34,099 bases of DNA. It comes from Sulfuricurvum sp. Its GTDB lineage: Bacteria > Campylobacterota > Campylobacteria > Campylobacterales > Sulfurimonadaceae. The notes beneath the pieces were generated by a model. The model worked only from the letters and a program-made list of their open reading frames with translations. It was not told the DNA's origin and did not search any database. Of the stretch, positions 22,670 to 30,420 are shown piece by piece (position 1 is the first letter of the stretch; each line of letters begins with the position of its first letter). Made by a program: the position numbers and the translations under genes. The DNA lies in the NCBI RefSeq assembly GCF_028713855.1, contig NZ_JAQTNN010000020.1:1-34099 (forward strand), read 5' to 3'.

Positions 22670-24143
22670 TCTTTATTTGGAACAGGCACGTGCCAAAGCC
22701 AAAGCGATCGAGAATGAAGCACAAATGATACTGGAACGTGCTTCGATCCGATCGCGTGAGATCGAAAAAGAGGCACAAAAACGGTACGACGAAACGTATG
22801 AACAAGTAAAAAAAGATTTGTCGATGCGTGAAGAGAAAGTTCAACACAGTGAACGCGAATATGAGTATCTTCGACATTCTGAAGAGGAAAAACTCGCGTC
22901 AGAACGTTCTTTAATTGAAAATCGGCGACTTAATGTAGAGCGTAATGAACGTGCTTTAGAGAAATTAAAAGAAGACTACCACCAAAAAAGTGAACAGATG
23001 AAGGTGATTGTTGAGCAGCGTGCGCTCCTTTCGGCGCATGAAGCAAAAGCAATTTTATTAGATCAGGTGCGTGAAGAATCGCGTCTGGAATTGGCACGCA
23101 AAACACGTGAACTTGAGGAAGAGTCCAAAGAACAGCTAAAACGCAAAGCCAATTATATTTTGGCGCAGGCAACGTCGCGATTTGCCGGAGAGTATGCGGC
23201 TGAGCGGTTAATCAGTGTTATTCATCTGGACGATGATGAGCTCAAAGGGCGGATTATCGGAAAAGAGGGGCGTAATATCAAAACCCTGGAGATGGTCAGT
23301 GGAGTTGATATCATTATTGATGAGACGCCCAATGCCATCATTGTCAGCTCGTTTAACCTTTATCGACGAGCAATTGCGGTAAAAACGATTGAGTTGTTGA
23401 TTCAAGACGGTCGCATTCAGCCTGCTCGAATTGAAGAGGTATACCAAAAGGTATGCGATGAATTCGATGAGGCGATGCAGCGTGAAGGGGAAGATATTGT
23501 CTTTGAAATGGGGCTTCAGGGGATTCATCCGGAATTGATAAAACTGATTGGCAGACTTAAATACCGCTCCAGTTACGGACAAAATGCCCTTGCGCATACA
23601 CTGGAAGTGGCTCATTTGGCCGGTATTATGGCAGCCGAGATGGGGGGAGATGTGAAACTCGCTCGACGTGCAGGATTGTTGCATGATATCGGCAAGACGC
23701 TCACTCAGGAAAGCGGCGGAAATCATGTTGATATCGGAGTAGAGTTATGCCGCCGATACAACGAAGATCCGGTTGTAATTAATGCGATTTACGCCCATCA
23801 CGGACATGAAGATATTAAAAGTATCGAGTGTGCGGCTGTGTGTGCTGCTGATACCCTCTCCGCCGCCCGTCCGGGAGCACGGCGTGAAGTATTGGAAAGC
23901 TTTTTACGCCGTGTGAGTGAAATCGAAGAGATCGCGACACAAAAAGCGGGGGTGAAACAAGCATATGCTATCAATGCGGGGCGCGAAGTACGGGTAATTG
24001 TAAGCGCACAAAGCGTTAATGATGATGAAACGGTATTGATCGCCCGTGAGATCGCTGATGAAATTTCGCAAAAAGTACAGTTTCCAGGTGAAATAAAAGT
24101 AAGTGTTATTCGTGAAAGTCGTATTGTAGAATACGCACGATAA
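22575..24143 (+). CDS. rny: Ribonuclease Y
   Basis: A 522-residue protein with an N-terminal membrane helix (LLVGGGVALTSGLVGFLISK), a long coiled coil to about residue 200 (Glu/Arg/Lys-rich), a KH domain with IIGKEGRNIKTLE, and an HD domain with LAHTLEVAHLAG and AGLLHDIGK. RNase Y is a membrane-bound endoribonuclease that starts mRNA decay. GAGG lies 8 bases before ATG 22575, and the membrane helix begins right after it, so the start is well supported in spite of the 95-base overlap with the cyclo-ligase gene. Length and domain order are standard. Confidence 0.95.
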   Translation: MLNELLVGGGVALTSGLVGFLISKKITAAHFDLYLEQARAKAKAIENEAQMILERASIRSREIEKEAQKRYDETYEQVKKDLSMREEKVQHSEREYEYLRHSEEEKLASERSLIENRRLNVERNERALEKLKEDYHQKSEQMKVIVEQRALLSAHEAKAILLDQVREESRLELARKTRELEEESKEQLKRKANYILAQATSRFAGEYAAERLISVIHLDDDELKGRIIGKEGRNIKTLEMVSGVDIIIDETPNAIIVSSFNLYRRAIAVKTIELLIQDGRIQPARIEEVYQKVCDEFDEAMQREGEDIVFEMGLQGIHPELIKLIGRLKYRSSYGQNALAHTLEVAHLAGIMAAEMGGDVKLARRAGLLHDIGKTLTQESGGNHVDIGVELCRRYNEDPVVINAIYAHHGHEDIKSIECAAVCAADTLSAARPGARREVLESFLRRVSEIEEIATQKAGVKQAYAINAGREVRVIVSAQSVNDDETVLIAREIADEISQKVQFPGEIKVSVIRESRIVEYAR

Positions 24144-24243
24144 TCGCGCTTTAAATAGTAATTTCATAAATAAATGTTATAGTGTTGTGATAATGATATG
24201 CTATGATTGTTTAATTAGATTATAAATTCAATGGAGAATAACC

Positions 24244-24693
24244 GTGAATAAAGAAGAGACACTTACTCATTTACGAAATGCGAAAAAAGCACATATTACA
24301 TGGGTTCATCGAGCTCATGCCCTAATCGAAGGGCTTCCTGTTGAAAAAGAGCAGGTTCCGGTGAGTTGTACCGATTGTAAATTCGGACAATGGTTCTATG
24401 GCGAAGGACAAAGATTAAACATGATGCCGAGCATGGATTGTCTAAAAGAGATCGAGACGCTCCATTTTGAATTGCACGATATCTATATGAAGATTTTTAA
24501 AATTTATTTCGGAGAAGAAGATCGATCTTTTTTCTCTAAAATCTTTGGGACCCGAAAAAAAGTATCCTCATTCAACCATGATGTCGCAAAAGATTATTAC
24601 ATGCAGCTCAAATTGATTTCCGAGAAACTAATTACAACGATTGAACGATTGGAGCGAAGACTTTTCGCTCTCCAGGATAGTAATTTCGTTTAA
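24244..24693 (+). CDS. Stand-alone CZB (chemoreceptor zinc-binding) domain protein
   Basis: A 149-residue soluble protein starting at GTG 24244 (GGAG upstream). The zinc-site pattern of CZB domains is visible: His17 and His22 in KKAHITWVHRAH, Cys45 in the CKFGQW motif, and His74 and His78 in TLHFELHDIY. CZB domains usually sit at the C-terminus of chemoreceptors or diguanylate cyclases and sense zinc or oxidants such as hypochlorous acid. Here the domain stands alone with a helical C-terminus (YYMQLKLISEKLITTIERLE), so it may act in trans on a signalling partner or as a small zinc sensor. It converges with the DUF3365 gene, overlapping it by four bases. Confidence 0.8.
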   Translation: MNKEETLTHLRNAKKAHITWVHRAHALIEGLPVEKEQVPVSCTDCKFGQWFYGEGQRLNMMPSMDCLKEIETLHFELHDIYMKIFKIYFGEEDRSFFSKIFGTRKKVSSFNHDVAKDYYMQLKLISEKLITTIERLERRLFALQDSNFV

Positions 24694-25241
24694 AAAGAGA
24701 CACTAACCATTCCCCGTAAATCTCCCATTTTATAACCGGTTGCTTTGTCGTCGGGATAACTCTCTTGGAGAGCTTTCCCCAGCGGTGAATCTTCGGTTAC
24801 ATCCCCATGACATTTCAAGCATGTTTCGTTATTAATTAAAATCGGTTTGTAGTATGCACTTTGACCAGTGGAAAGTTTTACAAGTTTGTAGGCAGGAAGA
24901 GTTTCTCCACTATTAAGCATAGCTTGCCATTGGCTTAAAACAGCTTGTTCTTCTGATGAAGCGGTATTGACCGGATTACGATTTTTAGTACTGACTCGTT
25001 TGATAGAGGTTCCTGATTCTTTAGCGAGCTGATCGGTTAAATTCAGAGCATTTTGGGAACAAAAGTGAAGTGCTGCAATGGGGCCACCTGAAAGCATCTG
25101 TATTTTGAGCTCACCTCCCAGTTTTTGCACTAGTGCCGTAGAAACTTCCGTCCCTTTTTGAACCATTTGTTCTGGTGTTAGAGGTTCAGCCATGAGTAAT
25201 GATGAGATAAACAAGAGTGAGCACGACGATCTAAGGTTCAT
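24690..25241 (-). CDS. DUF3365 (Tll0287-like) haem-binding periplasmic protein
   Basis: A 183-residue exported protein with signal MNLRSSCSLLFISSLLMA and a DUF3365 domain. It has GGPIAALHFCSQNALNLT, IKRVSTKNRNPVNTAS and a c-type haem motif CLKCHG near residue 140. Such domains act as periplasmic haem sensors, often fused to kinases or cyclases. This one is free-standing. A TATAAT box at 25256-25261 and AAGGAT precede the ATG. It converges with the CZB gene. Both being lone sensor-type domains is suggestive, but no functional link is proven. Confidence 0.83.
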   Translation of the reverse strand: MNLRSSCSLLFISSLLMAEPLTPEQMVQKGTEVSTALVQKLGGELKIQMLSGGPIAALHFCSQNALNLTDQLAKESGTSIKRVSTKNRNPVNTASSEEQAVLSQWQAMLNSGETLPAYKLVKLSTGQSAYYKPILINNETCLKCHGDVTEDSPLGKALQESYPDDKATGYKMGDLRGMVSVSF

Positions 25242-25255
25242 TTTTATATCCTTAT

Positions 25256-25261
25256 ATTATA
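25256..25261 (-). promoter_or_regulatory. Putative -10 box of the DUF3365 gene
   Basis: TATAAT on the minus strand, 15 bases upstream of the ATG at 25241, giving a very short leader that still contains AAGGAT. Confidence 0.45.
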
Positions 25262-25307
25262 GTTAACATAATTTTAACGGATTAATATTGATCTTGACAG
25301 CTAATTT

Positions 25308-26192
25308 TTAATCTAAATTCGCCTCTTCAGAATCATCATAAGGATCGAGGTGAATGAGTGAGTATACAGTATTTTCGGGAAAGAGATTTTTAAAAGCGAG
25401 TTCGATACGATCACCTACCATGTGCGCATCATACAATGAGGTGCTGATACTGAAAACAACATGAACACTAATATAAATTTCCGATCCCGATTGGCGTGTT
25501 CTAAGGTCGTGATGGCTGCTGATATCGAATTGGGAATTTAACAGTTTATTGATGTTTGCAACACTATTAGAATCCAGTGCTGCATCAAGAAGCATTAAAA
25601 TACCCTCTTTGATCAGCGGAAAAGCGGAGTAAATCATATAAACACTGATCCCGATACCTAATAGGGGGTCGATAAAGGTATATTCGGTAAAAGAGATAAT
25701 CACCAGAGAGACTAAAACTGCGCCATTGCTGAGTAAGTCAGTTTTGTAATGGAGTGCATCGGCTTGGATGACCATATTTCCCGTTTTTTTAGCCACATGA
25801 TTAAGGAAAAAGACCAGACCAGCAGTGATAATCAGTGAGGCAATCATCACCCCGATAGAGATATTTAAATGTTCAATGATACTTCCCTGCACCATTTTAG
25901 AAATAGCGGTATACAGGATGAAAAGCGCTGAGAGACTGATAATCGTCCCTTCTATCACGGCTGCAAGCGGTTCAAGTTTACGGCGTCCGAAGTTGAAATT
26001 TTCATCCGGTTCTTTATCCGAATTGTGAAGGGCGAAGTAGTTAAAAAGTGAAACAACCATATCGAGCAGTGAGTCGATAGCAGAGGCCAGGACAGCAACG
26101 GAACCGCTGATAATCCCGACGGAAAGTTTAAAGGTCACCAATAAGAAGGCAACAATGGTGGAAATAAGGGTGGCTTTTTTTTCTATTCGCAT
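25308..26192 (-). CDS. Cation diffusion facilitator family transporter
   Basis: A 294-residue CDF protein with about six membrane helices. Metal-site signatures are the AIDSLLDMVVSLFNYFAL helix, YGH-like NFNFGRRKLEPLAAVIEG, and HYKTDLLSNGAVLVSL (His and Asp of the second site). The C-terminal cytoplasmic domain contains ISSHHDLRTRQSGSEIYISV and the MVGDRIE helix. These transporters export Zn2+, Fe2+ or similar ions in exchange for protons. The HxxxD/DxxxD pattern fits FieF-like members, but metal specificity cannot be decided. It is divergent from cmoB. Confidence 0.88.
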   Translation of the reverse strand: MRIEKKATLISTIVAFLLVTFKLSVGIISGSVAVLASAIDSLLDMVVSLFNYFALHNSDKEPDENFNFGRRKLEPLAAVIEGTIISLSALFILYTAISKMVQGSIIEHLNISIGVMIASLIITAGLVFFLNHVAKKTGNMVIQADALHYKTDLLSNGAVLVSLVIISFTEYTFIDPLLGIGISVYMIYSAFPLIKEGILMLLDAALDSNSVANINKLLNSQFDISSHHDLRTRQSGSEIYISVHVVFSISTSLYDAHMVGDRIELAFKNLFPENTVYSLIHLDPYDDSEEANLD

Positions 26193-26247
26193 GGCGCCAT
26201 TTTAGCCTAATATGGATAAAATTTCGAGATTATTATAAGGAGTCATA

Positions 26248-27141
26248 ATGGATTTAAGTGCAATTCGGCAAGAGCGACAAAAATGGATGACATGGAAAAA
26301 TATCGCTCCTTTGCGTGATGCATTAAACCAGCTTCCTCTTATAAATACAACCGTGGATTTGGGGAACACTGTGAGCCTTAAAACCGATGCTGTGGTTGAT
26401 ATGCTTGAACTTGAACGGGTTGCACGTCTTATGATGCCGTGGCGAAAAGGGCCGTTTGATCTGTTTGGCCTTTTTATTGACACCGAATGGCGCAGTGATC
26501 TCAAATATAATTTTCTCCGCCCCCATTTTAATCTTCAGGGTAAGAAAGTAGCCGATATAGGGTGCAATAACGGCTATTATATGTTTCGTTTTCTCGAAGA
26601 TTCTCCTGCTAAAGTCGTTGGTTTTGATCCTTCTGCTCTCTTTAAATCCCAATTCGATTTGATTAATCACTACGTAAAAAGCGATATTGTTTATGAGTTA
26701 TTGGGGGTTGAACACCTCCCTTTATATGAAGAAAAATTTGATGTCATTTTTTGTTTAGGTGTTTTGTACCATCGAAGTGATCCGATATCAATGTTAAAAA
26801 CTCTCACTCAAGGGTTGGAAAAAGGTGGTGAAGTGTATCTCGATACCTTTATCATAGACGGAGACGAACCTGTTGCCCTTTGTCCGAGTGAGAGTTACTC
26901 GAAAATCACCAATGTCTATTTCGTTCCTACGTTAAAAGCACTCGAAAATTGGTGTATGCGTGCCGGATTTACCTCTTTTGAGGTCTTGGGAACCGTATTG
27001 ACAACATCGGATGAACAGCGTAAAACCGATTGGATTGAATCGCAAAGTCTTGAAGATTTTCTCGATCCTGCCGATAGTACCAAAACAGTTGAAGGATATC
27101 CGGCCCCGAAGCGTGGATACATACGGATTAAGAAAGGGTAA
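26248..27141 (+). CDS. cmoB: tRNA uridine 5-carboxymethyltransferase CmoB
   Basis: A 297-residue SAM-fold protein with the CmoB landmarks [27 protein letters not shown]-type [31 protein letters not shown], the SAM motif [32 protein letters not shown] and [15 protein letters not shown]. CmoB uses carboxy-SAM (made by CmoA) to turn 5-hydroxyuridine at tRNA position 34 into uridine 5-oxyacetic acid. AAGGAG lies upstream of the ATG. It is followed after 2 bases by a hotdog gene, an order I recall in Campylobacter jejuni. No cmoA is in the window. Confidence 0.9.
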   Translation: MDLSAIRQERQKWMTWKNIAPLRDALNQLPLINTTVDLGNTVSLKTDAVVDMLELERVARLMMPWRKGPFDLFGLFIDTEWRSDLKYNFLRPHFNLQGKKVADIGCNNGYYMFRFLEDSPAKVVGFDPSALFKSQFDLINHYVKSDIVYELLGVEHLPLYEEKFDVIFCLGVLYHRSDPISMLKTLTQGLEKGGEVYLDTFIIDGDEPVALCPSESYSKITNVYFVPTLKALENWCMRAGFTSFEVLGTVLTTSDEQRKTDWIESQSLEDFLDPADSTKTVEGYPAPKRGYIRIKKG

Positions 27142-27143
27142 TT

Positions 27144-27617
27144 TTGGCTAAAAATAAATCAGAATCATTGGAAGAAGAGCTATCTCAGCTTGTAATGAAT
27201 CAGCAGACTTCGTTGAATACTCATGAGAGAATCAATACCGTTTACAGCGGTGAGATTGTACGGTTGGAAAAGGGATATGCGAAAGTAGCGCTGGAAACCA
27301 ATGAAGCAATGCGTGCGGATGATGTAGGATTAGTACATGGAGGGTTTATTTTCAGTGCCGCTGATTTTGCGGCAATGGCATCTGTGAATGAGCCTAATGT
27401 TGTGTTAGCGGCATGTAATTGTCTTTTTTTAGCTCCGGTAAGAGTGGGTGATGCAGTCACGTTTGAAGCGACAGAACACCAAAAAGAGGGGCGAAAACGT
27501 AATGTTACCGTTCGCGGATTCGTCCATGATATCAAGGTGTTTGAAGGGGAGTTTAAAACAGTCGTGACCGAGCGTCATGTACTGCGTCTCGATCTGATGA
27601 AAAACGTGGAGGGGTAA
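27144..27617 (+). CDS. Hotdog-fold thioesterase-like protein (Cj0977-like)
   Basis: A 157-residue protein with a single hotdog domain: GEIVRLEKGYAKVALETNEA, the helix GLVHGGFIFSAADFAAMASV, FLAPVRVGDAVTFEA and TVRGFVHDIKVFEGEF. The start is TTG 27144 with AAAGGG upstream. Hotdog proteins bind or hydrolyse acyl-CoA esters. The Campylobacter jejuni relative next to cmoB, Cj0977, was described as needed for invasion and linked to the flagellar regulon. That relationship is from memory and inferred from synteny and fold. No catalytic activity can be read with certainty. Confidence 0.8.
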   Translation: MAKNKSESLEEELSQLVMNQQTSLNTHERINTVYSGEIVRLEKGYAKVALETNEAMRADDVGLVHGGFIFSAADFAAMASVNEPNVVLAACNCLFLAPVRVGDAVTFEATEHQKEGRKRNVTVRGFVHDIKVFEGEFKTVVTERHVLRLDLMKNVEG

Positions 27618-27619
27618 CG

Positions 27620-28213
27620 TTAAATCATTCGAAGCCAGTAGTCAACGTGTCTTTGTTCAGCGCGGACAGAGGTAGCGTTTCCATGCCCCGGATAGAGCGG
27701 CTTATCGAATGTCCATGTTGCAAACTTTTTCAAACTTTGACGCATTGCTTCACCATCGGAATAGGGAAAATCCCATCGCCCGATAGAACCTTCAAATAAA
27801 AAATCGCCGCTGAATATCACATCCCCGATCTCGATCATCGAACATCCCGGACAGTGACCGGGAAAATGGTGAAATTTGACTTCAATACCTTCAATTACAA
27901 AAGTTTGATCCCCGTTCACTTCAATATCCGGAGTCGATGGCGGTAATCCGGGCATCCATGAGCTGTTTTGCAGCAGCATGATATCCCCTTTTGGTGTATA
28001 GAGTGGTATATTTAATTTTTTTTGCAGTTCGCTGTTACTCCAAACGTGATCGAAATGCCCGTGAGTATTGAGAATCGCCACCGGATTTTTGACATTTGTC
28101 ATGACCCAGTCAGTCGCTCCCATTCCCGGATCGATGATAAGGTCTTTTCCATCGATTTTTACGATGTAACAGTTCGTTTGATAGTCGCCCATAGGACGTT
28201 TAAGGATTTCCAT
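27620..28213 (-). CDS. Metallo-beta-lactamase fold hydrolase (glyoxalase II-like)
   Basis: A 197-residue protein with the metal-binding motif THGHFDHVW (HxHxDH pattern), a further His in HHFPGHCPGCSMIEIGDVIF, the bridging Asp in FSGDFLFEGSIGRWDFPYSD and a late His in LYPGHGNATSV. The set is typical of small glyoxalase II-type thioesterases that hydrolyse S-lactoylglutathione-like esters or related compounds. The true substrate is unknown, and glutathione use is not assured in this phylum. It is convergent with the hotdog gene and has an extended -10 (TGTTACAAT) upstream. Confidence 0.87.
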   Translation of the reverse strand: MEILKRPMGDYQTNCYIVKIDGKDLIIDPGMGATDWVMTNVKNPVAILNTHGHFDHVWSNSELQKKLNIPLYTPKGDIMLLQNSSWMPGLPPSTPDIEVNGDQTFVIEGIEVKFHHFPGHCPGCSMIEIGDVIFSGDFLFEGSIGRWDFPYSDGEAMRQSLKKFATWTFDKPLYPGHGNATSVRAEQRHVDYWLRMI

Positions 28214-28234
28214 AATAGGCTCTTTTTTAGCAAG

Positions 28235-28243
28235 ATTGTAACA
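28235..28243 (-). promoter_or_regulatory. Extended -10 promoter of the MBL hydrolase gene
   Basis: TGTTACAAT on the minus strand, 22 bases upstream of the ATG at 28213. The TGn extension is visible; no -35 is evident. Confidence 0.45.
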
Positions 28244-28268
28244 TAAATAAAAAATGAGATTTTACCTT

Positions 28269-28277
28269 TGCTATAAT
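28269..28277 (+). promoter_or_regulatory. Perfect extended -10 promoter before the MNT gene
   Basis: TGCTATAAT matches the extended -10 consensus. It points toward the nucleotidyltransferase gene about 100 bases downstream. A second, weaker TGCTAGAAT lies at 28366-28374, directly before the chosen start. Confidence 0.5.
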
Positions 28278-28381
28278 GTTTTTACTTTAGATGCAAAATA
28301 CAAAATGGTTTTATTTTGGAAAAAATTTAAAATAAAAGCAGTTTGAGTCAACAGTTTGATGAATATGCTAGAATACACTCC

Positions 28382-28681
28382 ATGAATACACAAAATGAGA
28401 TAGTAGAATTTTTGCAGAATAATCGCAAACTTCTTTTGGAAAGATATCACGTTACTAAAATAGGTTTATTCGGGTCATTTGCTCGTAACGAACAAAAAGA
28501 GACTAGTGATGTTGACCTTTTGATAGAGTTAGAAGAAGGGACGCAAAATATCTATGATCTGAAAGATTCTCTCAAACAATTTCTCTCTATAGCCTTTAAT
28601 CGCAGTGTAGATATCGCCCGTGATAAATATTTAAAACCGTATGCAAGAGAACAAATTTTAAAAGATGCGTTATATGTCTAA
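28382..28681 (+). CDS. MNT-type nucleotidyltransferase (MntA-like antitoxin), orphan
   Basis: A 99-residue minimal nucleotidyltransferase with the GSFAR motif followed by SDVDLLIELEE, the metal-binding Asp pair of the pol-beta superfamily. The MntA members of HEPN-MNT toxin-antitoxin systems add AMP residues to the HEPN toxin. I chose ATG 28382 because the product then starts like other MNT proteins. TTG 28343 would add 13 residues. No Shine-Dalgarno is seen and a TGCTAGAAT box ends 8 bases before the ATG, so the message may be leaderless. The usual HEPN (DUF86) partner is missing. Only a 17-codon ORF overlapping the stop remains. Confidence 0.8.
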   Translation: MNTQNEIVEFLQNNRKLLLERYHVTKIGLFGSFARNEQKETSDVDLLIELEEGTQNIYDLKDSLKQFLSIAFNRSVDIARDKYLKPYAREQILKDALYV

Positions 28682-28727
28682 TAAACTTTTACAACTAAAA
28701 AATGATATTTTGAAATTAGTAGAATAA
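28674..28727 (+). pseudogene. Possible 5' remnant of a HEPN toxin gene
   Basis: An ATG overlapping the MNT stop by 8 bases opens a 17-codon frame, MSNKLLQLKNDILKLVE, then TAA. Overlapping starts are typical for HEPN-MNT pairs, and the helical start resembles that of DUF86 proteins, but it is too short to assign by similarity. The next gene begins 9 bases later, so the rest of the toxin is gone. It could also be a chance ORF. Confidence 0.3.
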
Positions 28728-28735
28728 CTGCACTA

Positions 28736-29551
28736 ATGGAACTTTACACAAGTATCGAATCAATTTTGACTTCTCCAACGCCGCAGGAAAAAATTGCTGC
28801 GTTCAAAGTATTTTACAGTGCTTATCAAAGCGGTGACATTACCCGCACAACTGGCAATCATCCTATGGTTTTCACTTCTCCTTCTTACCGAAACTTTTGT
28901 ACGGTAATCGACCCTAAAGAGGTTCCAAGACGTAACAAACTCGGTTCCAAACAGGGACAGATATTGCTGACTCATGCGATCGCCCATATCGAATACAGTG
29001 CGATCGATTTGGCTCTGGATGCGGTATACCGTTTTCGAACTTTGGGCGAAGAATTCGAGCGTGACTGGCTATCGGTAGCCGATGATGAAGTGCGCCATTT
29101 TGAAATGATCGAGGCTCTGTTACGGGAACTCGGGAGCTATTACGGGGAATATCCGGTACATGATGCGCTGTTTGAAGCCTCTATGCGGACATTGGATTTG
29201 CTTGAGCGGATGGCGGTAGTTCCGCGATATCTCGAGGCAAACGGGCTTGATGCTACTCCGTTGATACTTCAAAAACTTGCCCCGCATAGTGGCGATCCTA
29301 TGGTTCAAAAGATTATAGATGCTCTTCATATTATTTTAGATGAAGAGATCGATCATGTCCGAAAAGGGGATAAATGGTTCCTCTATGCCTGCGAAGTGGA
29401 AGGGAAAAACAGCGATTCATATTTTGAGATCATCGAAAAACATTATCCCAACAGCTTTCCACGTAGAGTTGATATTAATTGTGATGCAAGGCGGCAGGCT
29501 GGATTTGATAAAGATGAACTGGAAAAAATTGCGTTTACAAAGTGTTTATAA
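28736..29551 (+). CDS. DUF455 ferritin-like diiron protein
   Basis: A 271-residue helical protein with ferritin-like metal motifs. Glu in HAIAHIEYSAIDLALDAVY, ExxH in DDEVRHFEMI and a second pair in LDEEIDHVRKGDKWF fit a four-helix diiron site. RRNKLGSKQGQILLTHAIAH matches what I know of DUF455 (COG2833). The function of the family is unsettled; it is related to the diiron hydroxylase MiaE. No Shine-Dalgarno is visible. TAGAAT (28720-28725) ends 11 bases before the ATG, suggesting a very short leader. It stands between the MNT gene and the nadE operon. Confidence 0.82.
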   Translation: MELYTSIESILTSPTPQEKIAAFKVFYSAYQSGDITRTTGNHPMVFTSPSYRNFCTVIDPKEVPRRNKLGSKQGQILLTHAIAHIEYSAIDLALDAVYRFRTLGEEFERDWLSVADDEVRHFEMIEALLRELGSYYGEYPVHDALFEASMRTLDLLERMAVVPRYLEANGLDATPLILQKLAPHSGDPMVQKIIDALHIILDEEIDHVRKGDKWFLYACEVEGKNSDSYFEIIEKHYPNSFPRRVDINCDARRQAGFDKDELEKIAFTKCL

Positions 29552-29570
29552 CTTCGTTGCCAAAATTAGT

Positions 29571-29576
29571 TATAAT
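29571..29576 (+). promoter_or_regulatory. Putative -10 box of the nadE operon
   Basis: A perfect TATAAT 30 bases before the GTG start of nadE, in the 54-base gap after the DUF455 gene. The -35 is not recognisable. Confidence 0.5.
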
Positions 29577-29605
29577 GCAAAATGTTAATACTAAAATAAG
29601 GTTAT

Positions 29606-30409
29606 GTGGTGGGAAAATACGAGCTTATTAGCCGCTATTTGAGTGAATTTTTAAGTCAGGAAGTACTTAAAACCGGTTTGAAAAAAGTGGTTGTGGGTTT
29701 GAGTGGGGGGATCGATTCCGCTGTTGTAGCGGTGTTGGCACATCGTGCATTCGGTGATGATCTTCTCTGCGTCAAAATGCCTTCACACTATTCATCCCAA
29801 AGTTCACTCGATGATGCAGACGAGTTGTGCACCAGTTTTTCTCTCCGCTCAGAAACCCGCAGTATCGAGCCAATGCTGCGTGCGTATGAAACTCCCGATA
29901 TGTCACCGCTTCGGGTAGGTAATCTTTCGGCTCGGTTGCGCATGGTAACCCTTTTTGATATTTCTGCACGTGAAGGTGCTTTGGTATTGGGAACGAGTAA
30001 TAAGAGTGAATTGATGCTCGGATACGGGACGTTGTACGGTGATTTGGCAAGTGCACTTAATCCTATCGGAGATTTGTATAAGACCGAAGTATTTGAGTTG
30101 GCACGCTATTTAGGGGTTCCGAACTCGATTATCGATAAGCCTCCGTCCGCTGATTTGTGGGCAGGGCAAAGTGATGAAGCTGAGATCGGTTATCCTTATG
30201 CCGATTTGGATCGCGTGTTAAAATGTTACGTTGAGGAGCGTCATACGCGTGAAGAGATGATTACGGATGGAGAAAATCCCGAATTGGTCGATATGATAGT
30301 GACGCGAATATACAAGAATCAGTTTAAACGTAAAATGCCCGTAATAGCAAAATTGACCTCACGAACGGTCAATCATGATTTTAATTATCCCAGAGATATA
30401 ACCCTATAA
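29606..30409 (+). CDS. nadE: NAD+ synthase (ammonia-dependent)
   Basis: A 267-residue N-type ATP pyrophosphatase with the P-loop GLSGGIDSAVVAVLA. Other NadE marks are ARLRMVTLFDISAREGALVL, GTSNKSELMLGYGTLYGDLA, NPIGDLYKTEVFELARYLGV, and KPPSADLWAGQSDEAEIG. It amidates nicotinic acid adenine dinucleotide to NAD+. There is no glutaminase domain, so ammonia is the likely nitrogen donor. The start is GTG 29606; the ATG at 29604 is out of frame and soon closed. First gene of the nadE-degT-lpxK-argB operon. Confidence 0.93.
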   Translation: MVGKYELISRYLSEFLSQEVLKTGLKKVVVGLSGGIDSAVVAVLAHRAFGDDLLCVKMPSHYSSQSSLDDADELCTSFSLRSETRSIEPMLRAYETPDMSPLRVGNLSARLRMVTLFDISAREGALVLGTSNKSELMLGYGTLYGDLASALNPIGDLYKTEVFELARYLGVPNSIIDKPPSADLWAGQSDEAEIGYPYADLDRVLKCYVEERHTREEMITDGENPELVDMIVTRIYKNQFKRKMPVIAKLTSRTVNHDFNYPRDITL

Positions 30410-30420
30410 AGGAAAAAAAA

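Noticed and set aside
25294..25299. Consensus -35 TTGACA on the plus strand
   Set aside because: No -10 at proper spacing and no plus-strand gene downstream; both neighbouring genes run on the minus strand.
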